A stretch of 6,129 bases of DNA from JBDSLU01 sp039916225 (GTDB lineage Bacteria > Acidobacteriota > Vicinamibacteria > Vicinamibacterales > Vicinamibacteraceae). The notes below the pieces were generated by a model. It had not been told where the DNA came from. It saw only the letters and a program-made list of their open reading frames with translations, and made no database searches. This document shows positions 1 through 5,708 of this stretch, in pieces. The position numbers and the translations under genes were made by a program. Position 1 is the first letter of the stretch. The number at the start of each line of letters is the position of its first letter. The DNA lies in NCBI GenBank assembly GCA_039916225.1, contig JBDSLU010000496.1, forward strand, positions 1-6,129, read 5' to 3'.

Positions 1-556
1 TCCGGCCGTTCTCTCTCCGATAGGCGTGGGGCAGGTTGGCGTCGAAGTAGATCGCGTCGCCCGCGGCCAGTCGATACACGTCGCCGTTCATGTGCACGCC
101 CAGCGTGCCGTGCAGCGTGTGGATGAACTCGACGCCGGGATGATGATGCGGGCGCATCGCCTCCTCGGCGATCGGGAAGAACTCGGCGAGGTAGGCGTTG
201 AAGCGCCGCTCGGTTGCGGTGAAGTCGAGCGACTCGAAGCGGTAGGCGACCTCGCCCGCGCCGGCGCGTTCCGGCAGCGCCACCCGATCCTTCTTGCGGA
301 CGACGGCGACGAGCGGCTTGTCGCGGCTGCCGGCGAAGAAGAAGTCGAGGCCGACGCTGAAGACGAGCGCGATCCGCAAGAGCGTGGGCAGTGTCGGGAA
401 CATGAGCCCGCGCTCGATCTTCGACAGCAGCGCTGGTGACAAGCCGGTGTGCGTCCCCAGCTCGACCAGTCCCATCTTCTTCTTCAAGCGCAGCGTCCGG
501 ATCTTCTCGCCGATCCCGTACTCGCTGAGCCCGTCCTGCAGGGTCGTCGACAGCAT
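1..556 (-). CDS. XRE-family HTH transcriptional regulator with C-terminal cupin domain (partial, C-terminus beyond window)
   Basis: This is a probable DNA-binding regulator that senses a small ligand or metal through its cupin domain. The minus strand reads open from an ATG at 556 to the window edge, giving 185 residues without a stop. Residues about 16-72 form an XRE/Cro-like HTH, with the core TGLSPALLSKIERG at 37-50 followed by FPTLPTLLRIALVF. Residues about 100-185 look like a cupin: HHHPGVEF (137-144) with G150 resembles cupin motif 1, supplying His137, His139 and Glu143 as likely metal ligands, and GDAIYFDANLPH (166-177) resembles motif 2 with His177. The start is supported by a Shine-Dalgarno AAGGGGA (562-568) five bases upstream. 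The gene is divergent from the fasciclin gene. XRE-cupin proteins are usually local repressors or activators, often autoregulated. The ligand cannot be told, and only the last few residues appear to be missing. Confidence 0.9.
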   Translation of the reverse strand, partial: MLSTTLQDGLSEYGIGEKIRTLRLKKKMGLVELGTHTGLSPALLSKIERGLMFPTLPTLLRIALVFSVGLDFFFAGSRDKPLVAVVRKKDRVALPERAGAGEVAYRFESLDFTATERRFNAYLAEFFPIAEEAMRPHHHPGVEFIHTLHGTLGVHMNGDVYRLAAGDAIYFDANLPHAYRRENGR

Positions 557-747
557 GTGCGTCCCCTTTTGAGCCTCGGGCAATTCCTCGGCTGCTGCTT
601 TCTCTACGCTCAAACGACTTTCATTGTCGGGCACTATTTGAGTTTAAAGCAATCAATATTTCACTAAACTCAAACACGGCGCCGGTGGAATGCGGCGCCA
701 CACCGTCGGGAGCTGCGCTGTCGCGCCGCCCCGGTCAAGGACCTGAC
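557..747. promoter_or_regulatory. Divergent control region between the regulator and fasciclin genes, with repeated TTTGAG/CTCAAA motifs
   Basis: This 191-bp gap separates two genes read outwards. Its middle (about 600-675) is much richer in A+T than the surroundings, as expected of promoters. It holds four copies of the hexamer TTTGAG: plus strand at 568-573 and 637-642, minus strand at 609-614 and 669-674. The copies at 637-646 (TTTGAGTTTA) and 665-674 (TAAACTCAAA) form a perfect 10-bp inverted repeat with an 18-bp spacer. Such a pair suits a dimeric HTH protein, and the adjacent XRE-cupin regulator is the obvious candidate; that link is inference. I could not pick out a convincing -35/-10 pair in either direction. 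Confidence 0.6.
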
Positions 748-1248
748 ATGCTGAAATCACTCGCCCTCACAGCCCTTGCGGCCGTCGCCCTGACCATCGC
801 CCCGATCACCGCGGCCCCGGCCGCCGCCCAGACCAAGGACATCGTCGATACCGCGGTCGCCGCCGGTTCGTTCAAGACACTGGCGGCGGCCCTGAAGGCC
901 GCCGGTCTGATCGACACCCTCAAGGGGCCCGGACCGTTCACGGTGTTCGCGCCCACCGACGAGGCGTTCGCCAAGCTGCCCGCCGGCACGGTGGAGACGC
1001 TGCTCAAGCCGGAGAACAAGGCCAAGCTGACGCGCATCCTCACCTACCACGTCGTGGCCGGCAAGGTGATGGCGGCCGACGCCGCCAAGCTCACCTCAGC
1101 CACGGCGGTCAGCGGCGACACGCTGACCATCGCCGCCAACGGCTCCGGCGTGACGATCGACAAAGCCAAGGTGGTGAAGGCGGATATCGCCGCCAGCAAC
1201 GGCGTGATCCACGTGATCGATACGGTGATCCTGCCCAAGGACAGCTAG
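748..1248 (+). CDS. Secreted fasciclin (FAS1) domain protein
   Basis: This is a 166-residue protein made of a signal peptide and one FAS1 domain, an adhesion-type fold found in exported bacterial proteins. Residues 1-27 form a Sec signal peptide: Lys3, a hydrophobic Ala/Leu core, then an AAA|Q cleavage site near 27/28. The FAS1 hallmarks follow in order: GPFTVFAPTDEAF (62-74, the H1 motif), TYHVV with the conserved Tyr100-His101, and GVIHVIDTVILP (152-163, the H2 motif). This is the usual length for stand-alone bacterial fasciclins, and there is no lipobox or membrane anchor, so it is probably periplasmic or released. I chose the ATG at 748 because AAGGA lies six bases upstream (737-741) and the signal peptide starts immediately. 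A GTG at 685 would add 21 residues unlike a signal peptide. It is divergent from the XRE-cupin gene. Its binding partner is unknown. Confidence 0.92.
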   Translation: MLKSLALTALAAVALTIAPITAAPAAAQTKDIVDTAVAAGSFKTLAAALKAAGLIDTLKGPGPFTVFAPTDEAFAKLPAGTVETLLKPENKAKLTRILTYHVVAGKVMAADAAKLTSATAVSGDTLTIAANGSGVTIDKAKVVKADIAASNGVIHVIDTVILPKDS

Positions 1249-1254
1249 TCCGCC

Positions 1255-1804
1255 ACCATCGCCCCGCCGGCGCGGCCCGACAGGCTGTGCCACGATCCGC
1301 TGCGGCGACGACCACCTGACATTCGAGCCGGCCCGACTCGCCGAGGAGTACGGCGCAGGCGCGAGCGAGATACGGTGCCTCGCTCGCGAGGTAGAGCGGC
1401 GATGACGTCGGGCGCGGCAGCACCAGCCAGGTGGCCGATGGTGCGGTGCACCTTCACCATCGCCGGACGAGCGGCAGCCTGGTGCAGCCCGTCGATGAAG
1501 AGCACGCGACGGCGGCCGATCCGCCGCGCGACGCCCACGGCGCTGCCGCCCGAACCGGCCAGCCGCAGCGCGATCGGCCGGCTGGCGCCCAGGCGTCGCC
1601 GGCAGCATCGCCAGCGCGCCGGCCGCTCCACTCACCGCGCCTCGGGGGACGCGGAGGCCGACTGACCCCGCCAGCGCGAGCGATCCGATCGCGGTGGCCA
1701 GACGACCTGATAGGCCAGCCCGCTGGCCCCGACGCGAACAGCAGCACGAGGAGGATGAGGGGGGCGTCCGCGGCGCGGCACGGCGGGCAAGGCCCCCATT
1801 CCAT
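1255..1804 (-). pseudogene. Decayed spermidine-synthase-like membrane protein (fused MFS/spermidine synthase family), multiple frameshifts and internal deletions
   Basis: No intact gene lies between the fasciclin and receptor genes, but minus-strand fragments in changing frames follow the order of a spermidine-synthase-like membrane protein. An ATG at 1804-1802, preceded by GGGGAAA, opens a frame reaching the hydrophobic LILLVLLFASG (1759-1727). One base later in phase the reading resumes as ASGLAYQVVW, ending at 1698; together these give the family's N-terminal first helix. A third frame gives a late-helix-like stretch, ATAIGSLALAGSVGL (from about 1698). Then VLFIDGLHQAA and MVKVHRTIGHL (1505-1428) match the start of the synthase domain. 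A last, weaker piece, RPTSSPLYLASEAPYLARA (around 1400-1345), may come from the C-terminal part. Intact members run to several hundred residues, so most of the membrane domain and the SAM-binding GLGGG region are gone. Family identity is from recalled motifs; the 3' boundary is uncertain. Confidence 0.7.
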
Positions 1805-1870
1805 TTTCCCCGCGCTGGCTTCCGGGGCGAACGAACCAACCCTCGGCCAGGTGGTTGCCGGCGCCTGAAA

Positions 1871-1907
1871 CGAAAAACGGCCGGTGCCCCTTGCGGAGCA
1901 CCGGCCG
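1871..1907 (-). terminator. Rho-independent terminator of the TonB-dependent receptor gene
   Basis: A perfect 10-bp inverted repeat (1878-1887 CGGCCGGTGC with 1898-1907 GCACCGGCCG) encloses a 10-base loop. On the minus strand the GC-rich stem is followed directly by TTTTTCGTTTC. The stem begins 46 bases past the receptor stop codon, the expected place and orientation for an intrinsic terminator. It also separates the receptor from the decayed gene downstream. Confidence 0.9.
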
Positions 1908-1953
1908 GTGGAACCTGCGACCGACGGCCCCAGAGGGCCATCGGCGGCACGCA

Positions 1954-4900
1954 TCAGAACGTCACGCGGGTGACGAGCTGCAGCGTACGCGGAGTGGACA
2001 CGCCGTTCACCGCTCCGAAGCCGCCGAAGTTCGAGCTGCTTCCGAGGTTGGTGATGGTCGGGTTGGACAGGCTGGTGAAGTTCGCCGTGCCGTTGAAACC
2101 CGTGAACTGCGTGTGGTTCAGGACGTTGAACGCGTCGATGCGCACTTCGAACTTCAGGCTCTTCGGACCGGCGAAGACCTTCGACAGCGACGCATCGAGG
2201 TTGTTGATCGGCGGCTGGCGCACGAAGAAACGCGCCGACTCGGCTCCGTCGCTGCCGGGCTGCGGCGGCGCGAAGCACGACGTATTGAACTGGGCGTACG
2301 GGTCGGCCCCGTAGCCCACACCCGGATCGCACGTCAGCACGATGCGCGCGCCCGGATTGCCGTCCGAGCTGCCCGTCAGGTTCGAGTTGTTGATGTTCGG
2401 GATACTGAACCCGATGCCCTGCGGGCGGCCGCTCGTCCAGCGGTAGACGCCCGACACCTGCCAGTCGCCGGCGACCTTGCCCAGCACGCTGTCGCTGTCC
2501 TTGAGGAACGGCAGCTGGTAGACGAAGTTCACCACGAAGTTGTGCGGACGATCGGTGTTCACGTAGGAGTAGTCGAGACGACGGATCTCATCGTCGCTCT
2601 GGTTGGGTACGCCAGCGGCGAAGTCGTCGTTCGAGATACCCAGGGCCTTCGACCACACGTAGAAGAACGAGAACAGGAGACCGTCGTCGAAGCGGCGGTT
2701 GATGCCCGTCTGCAGCGCGTGGTAGTTCGAGTAGCCCGAGTAGTCCCACATGCGGATGCCGCCGTAGCCCGGGTAGGGCCGCAGCAGGTCGGTCGGGAGC
2801 GCCGTCGCTCCCGGCACCGCGCTGGTCCCCACGCGCGTCGGGTCCTGGTTCGCCGCCAGGAACGTGGCCCCGCGCGGGACCGCGTTGATCTGCACCTGAC
2901 GGAGCAGGTCGTCCGACTTGGAGCCGACGTAGGCCAGGTCGAACATGAAGTTGTTGAACAGCTTCCGCTGGAAGCCGACGTTCCACTGGGTCACGCGTGG
3001 CGGCGTGAAATTGAACTCGGTCGGGTTCAGCCCGAGCACCGGGTTCGGCTCGCTGGTGACGCTGGCGCTCGACAGTTCCTGCAGCCGGCCGTACTGCACC
3101 GACGAGTTCAGGACGCCGGGGGCGTTCGAGATCATGTCGAACACCATGTTGCCCTGCGGGCGGTCGTAGAAGATGCCCCAGCCGCCGCGGAAGATCATCT
3201 CGCCCTTGCCGGTCAGGTCGTAGACCACGCCGACGCGGGGTGAGAGCTTGAACGTCGAGCCGTCCTGCAGCTGATCCTCGATGCCCTGACCGGCCTGGTA
3301 CGAGCCGTTGAAGCGGTTCGAGTCCGGCGTCAGGCGACCGATGAAGCGGCCCGCCACGGTGTTGGCCGCCGTCGGGACGACGCCCTGCGCCACGAGGCGC
3401 GGGTCCATGCCGACGCGGTTGCCGCCCGAGCACGGCGACGCGCCGATGCAGACCGGCTGGTAGAGGCGCGCGGCGCTGTTGCGGTCGAACGCATCAGGCA
3501 GGAAGTTCGAGGCCTGAAGCGACTCGTCCCACTGCGGCGTCATCCAGTAGAAGCGCATGCCGTAGTCGACCGTCAGCTTGTTGCCGGCCTTCCAGTTGTC
3601 CTGCGCATAGAACTCGACGTTGTGGTAGCGCCACTCCGGGATGGCGAACTTCGAGGCCTGGGTGAAGGTGTTGAACACGCCAGTGGCGGCGTTGGACAGG
3701 CCGAAGCTCGTGTCGAAGATGTTGTTGTTCACATCCTCGTTGAAGCTGATCTGCCGGTTGAAGCTGGCGAAGATGCTCTGCGGCTTGAACGAGTTCTGGT
3801 AGTAGAAGCCCGTCTTCAGCGCGTGCGAGCCGGCGACCTTGGTCAGGTTGGCGACCACGTCGTGGGTGACGTTCTTGTTGGTGAAGGGACCGCGGTCGGT
3901 CTGGTACTGGGCGACGTTGTTGCTGCGGCCCCCGTTGCGGAATACGAACCACGGCACGTAGTCACCCTGGAGCGCATCCGGGTAGAACACAGGCAGCTGG
4001 GCCATCGCCGGGTTGTTCGCCAGGAACAGTCGATCCTCCTGCAGACCGTAGTTCAGCTGGTTTGCAGCGCGGCCCCACGACACTTCGAGGGACATCGTTG
4101 GGCTGAGGACACCCGTTGCCGACATCATGTAGTTGGAGCCGGGGTGCAGGAAGAGCGTCGGCGTCGGGAGCTGATCGCTGCCGTTGCCGGCCCAGGTCGT
4201 GCCGTAGGCCTGGACGATGTTCTCCTGGGTCTTCATGACGCGGCCGGTGATACGCCAGTTGTCGGTCGCCTGGTAGTCCATGCGGAGCATGTCCTCGCGG
4301 CGCGGCGTGTTGTTCGGCGCCTGGCTGGCGTAGTTGAGCCCGCCGGTGCCCTGGAAGTTCGGCTGCGGGAACATGTTCAGGATGGCCATCCCCGGCGCAT
4401 AGAGCCGGTTGGCGGGAATCTTCCCGATGACGCCGCCGTCCTGGAAGCAGCCGCGCGTATCAGCCGCGGTGCAGGGCAGGCCGCTCTGGTAATCCTTGAT
4501 GAGGTTGTAGCGGACGCCGCCGCTGTCGACGCTCTGTGAGAAGTCGCCCTGGCGCTCGAGCGCCGTCGGGACGCGGGTCTGGCGCTCGGCGTTGTTCTCC
4601 ACCCGGCGCTGGTGCTCCTGGCTGAAGAAGAAGAACAGCTTCTTCTTGTCCGAGTTGAAGCCCGGCGCGAAGACCGGGCCGCCGACCGTGTAGCCCATGT
4701 CGTTGCGCTTGGTCTTGGCCTTGGGGGTCTCGGTCGCGTTGCGCTTGTTGGTCCAGCTGTTGGCGTTCCAGTCGGAGCGCCGGCCGTACCAATAGCCTGA
4801 GCCGTGGAAGTCGCGCGAGCCGCTCTTGGTCACGACCTGGAGCTGGGCGCCGACGGCGCGGCCGTACTCGGCCTGGTAGGCGTTCGACAGGACCTTGAAT

Positions 4901-5574
4901 TCGGCGACGGCGTCGATGTTGGTCGTCGCCATGTTGCCGCCGTTGTCGCCGGTGTCGATGTTGGCGACGCCGTCGATCGACATCGTGTTCGAGTTCGGGC
5001 GCTGGCCGTTGACCGTGAAGCCGCTGACCGAGCCGATCTCCGTACCGGCCATGCCGTTCGGCAAGGCGCCGGGCACCAGCGTCGCGAAGTTGAACAGCGC
5101 GCGCCCGTTGTTGGCGATGTTCTGCAGCGCCGAGTTCTCGAGCGTGAAGGAGCGCTCGCCGCTGGTCGTCTGCAGCTCGCTGACGCGGGTCGAGACGGTC
5201 ACTTCCTCCGTCATCGCGCCCACTTCGAGGGCCAGGATGCCGGCCGACAGACGGTCGGCGGCGTTGACCGTGAGGTTGGTCCGCTCGAGCTTCTTGAAGC
5301 CCTGGAGCTCGGCGGCGAGGGTGTAGCTGTCGGGACGGACGATCGCGAACAGGAAGCGGCCTTCCGCATCGGTCGTCGTCGTGGCCGTATTGCCCTGAGT
5401 CTTGCTGGTGAGCGTGATGGCCACGCCGGGCAGCGCGCCGCCTTGGGCGTCCTGCACGGTGCCGGAGACGGACGCACTGGCCGTCTGGGCGCTCGCGGCG
5501 GATGGAACCGCGACGAGCATCAGCCCCATAAGTACGCTGACACACAGCGCACGGAGCCTTCGATCAAGGGACAT
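1954..5574 (-). CDS. Oar-like TonB-dependent receptor with N-terminal carboxypeptidase-regulatory domain
   Basis: This is a 1206-residue outer-membrane protein of the Oar-like TonB-dependent receptor group common in Acidobacteriota. Such proteins import or bind bulky substrates using TonB energy; the substrate here is unknown. Residues 1-29 are a signal peptide ending ASA|Q. Residues about 35-117 are a CarboxypepD_reg beta-sandwich (SGTVQDAQGGALPGVAITL, then TDAEGRFLF and YTLAAELQGFKK). EEVTV at 123-127 resembles a TonB box. The plug spans about 130-258, with NGQRPNSN (189-196), SIDG (199-202), EFKV and GAQLQVVTKSG. The rest is a long beta-barrel ending in LQLVTRVTF, whose terminal Phe fits a BAM signal. 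Three cysteine pairs lie in the barrel region (368/376, 709/715, 1082/1100). The ATG at 5574 is preceded by AGGGAGG four bases upstream; an ATG at 5628 would add 18 residues before the signal peptide and is rejected. It has its own promoter and terminator. Confidence 0.94.
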   Translation of the reverse strand: MSLDRRLRALCVSVLMGLMLVAVPSAASAQTASASVSGTVQDAQGGALPGVAITLTSKTQGNTATTTTDAEGRFLFAIVRPDSYTLAAELQGFKKLERTNLTVNAADRLSAGILALEVGAMTEEVTVSTRVSELQTTSGERSFTLENSALQNIANNGRALFNFATLVPGALPNGMAGTEIGSVSGFTVNGQRPNSNTMSIDGVANIDTGDNGGNMATTNIDAVAEFKVLSNAYQAEYGRAVGAQLQVVTKSGSRDFHGSGYWYGRRSDWNANSWTNKRNATETPKAKTKRNDMGYTVGGPVFAPGFNSDKKKLFFFFSQEHQRRVENNAERQTRVPTALERQGDFSQSVDSGGVRYNLIKDYQSGLPCTAADTRGCFQDGGVIGKIPANRLYAPGMAILNMFPQPNFQGTGGLNYASQAPNNTPRREDMLRMDYQATDNWRITGRVMKTQENIVQAYGTTWAGNGSDQLPTPTLFLHPGSNYMMSATGVLSPTMSLEVSWGRAANQLNYGLQEDRLFLANNPAMAQLPVFYPDALQGDYVPWFVFRNGGRSNNVAQYQTDRGPFTNKNVTHDVVANLTKVAGSHALKTGFYYQNSFKPQSIFASFNRQISFNEDVNNNIFDTSFGLSNAATGVFNTFTQASKFAIPEWRYHNVEFYAQDNWKAGNKLTVDYGMRFYWMTPQWDESLQASNFLPDAFDRNSAARLYQPVCIGASPCSGGNRVGMDPRLVAQGVVPTAANTVAGRFIGRLTPDSNRFNGSYQAGQGIEDQLQDGSTFKLSPRVGVVYDLTGKGEMIFRGGWGIFYDRPQGNMVFDMISNAPGVLNSSVQYGRLQELSSASVTSEPNPVLGLNPTEFNFTPPRVTQWNVGFQRKLFNNFMFDLAYVGSKSDDLLRQVQINAVPRGATFLAANQDPTRVGTSAVPGATALPTDLLRPYPGYGGIRMWDYSGYSNYHALQTGINRRFDDGLLFSFFYVWSKALGISNDDFAAGVPNQSDDEIRRLDYSYVNTDRPHNFVVNFVYQLPFLKDSDSVLGKVAGDWQVSGVYRWTSGRPQGIGFSIPNINNSNLTGSSDGNPGARIVLTCDPGVGYGADPYAQFNTSCFAPPQPGSDGAESARFFVRQPPINNLDASLSKVFAGPKSLKFEVRIDAFNVLNHTQFTGFNGTANFTSLSNPTITNLGSSSNFGGFGAVNGVSTPRTLQLVTRVTF

Positions 5575-5578
5575 GGAA

Positions 5579-5608
5579 CCTCCCTGGGCATCGAAAAAAT
5601 GCGATGCC
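5579..5608 (-). promoter_or_regulatory. Leader hairpin abutting the receptor's Shine-Dalgarno sequence
   Basis: On the minus strand the leader contains GGCATCG (5608-5602), an 8-base loop CATTTTTT, and CGATGCC (5593-5587), a perfect 7-bp stem. One base further is the Shine-Dalgarno AGGGAGG (5585-5579), four bases before the ATG at 5574. The ribosome binding site itself stays unpaired. The ribosome binding site decides the start codon; the hairpin may stabilise the mRNA or tune translation, which is inference. Confidence 0.55.
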
Positions 5609-5635
5609 AAGTGACTAATTTGGAACAAGAACTAG

Positions 5636-5671
5636 ATAGGGCTTTATAGGGCCGAATGGCCTATATGTCAA
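5636..5671 (-). promoter_or_regulatory. Consensus-like sigma-70 promoter of the receptor gene with symmetric repeats
   Basis: The minus strand carries a perfect -35 box TTGACA (5671-5666), a 17-bp spacer and a near-perfect -10 box TATAAA (5648-5643). Transcription would start near 5636, giving a leader of roughly 60 bases before the ATG at 5574. Two symmetric arms, TATAGGGCC (5645-5653) and GGCCTATA (5658-5665) on the plus strand, cover the spacer and part of the -10 box. The heptamer GCCCTAT occurs twice on the minus strand, 10 bp apart (5652-5646 and 5642-5636). These repeats could be a repressor site. The promoter lies entirely between the TPR stop and the receptor start. Confidence 0.8.
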
Positions 5672-5684
5672 ACGAGAATCCGAG

Positions 5685-5708
5685 GCAGAAGTGGTTGACC
5701 ACTACTGC
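5685..5708. repeat. Inverted repeat over the TPR stop codon
   Basis: GCAGAAGTGGT (5685-5695) and ACCACTACTGC (5698-5708) are inverted copies with one mismatch and a 2-base centre. The repeat spans the TPR stop codon (5702-5704) and ends 14 bases before the receptor's -35 box. Neither strand has a T-run after it, so it is not a classic intrinsic terminator; it may be an mRNA 3'-end stem-loop or a protein site. Confidence 0.4.

Noticed and set aside
26..667. Plus-strand open frames opposite the XRE-cupin gene and into the gap
   Set aside because: The minus strand reads as an HTH plus cupin protein with a good ribosome binding site; the plus-strand products have no recognisable features.
685..747. 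Upstream GTG start for the fasciclin gene
   Set aside because: It would place 21 non-hydrophobic residues before a clear signal peptide, whereas the ATG at 748 has AAGGA at the right distance.
1249..1290. Possible terminator after the fasciclin gene
   Set aside because: There are GC-rich self-complementary bases but no clean stem followed by a T-run on the plus strand.
1096..1950. Minus-strand open frame of 284 codons spanning the decayed gene
   Set aside because: It overlaps the 3' end of the fasciclin gene and the receptor's terminator and is mostly Arg/Pro/Ala-rich; only a short part coincides with one frame of the decayed synthase gene.
1855..3243. Long plus-strand open frame (462 codons) antisense to the receptor
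   Set aside because: It lies wholly opposite the receptor C-terminus, its terminator and leader; its product is Arg/Val/His-rich with no domain, and such frames are expected opposite a GC-rich gene.
5575..5628. Upstream ATG start for the receptor at 5628
   Set aside because: The added 18 residues would bury the signal peptide and be translated through the leader hairpin and the ribosome binding site of the ATG at 5574.
3622..5649. Further plus-strand open frames opposite the receptor (3622-4539, 4804-5649)
   Set aside because: The translations are low-complexity Val/Arg/Gly/Ala-rich mirror frames, while the minus strand encodes a complete recognisable receptor there.
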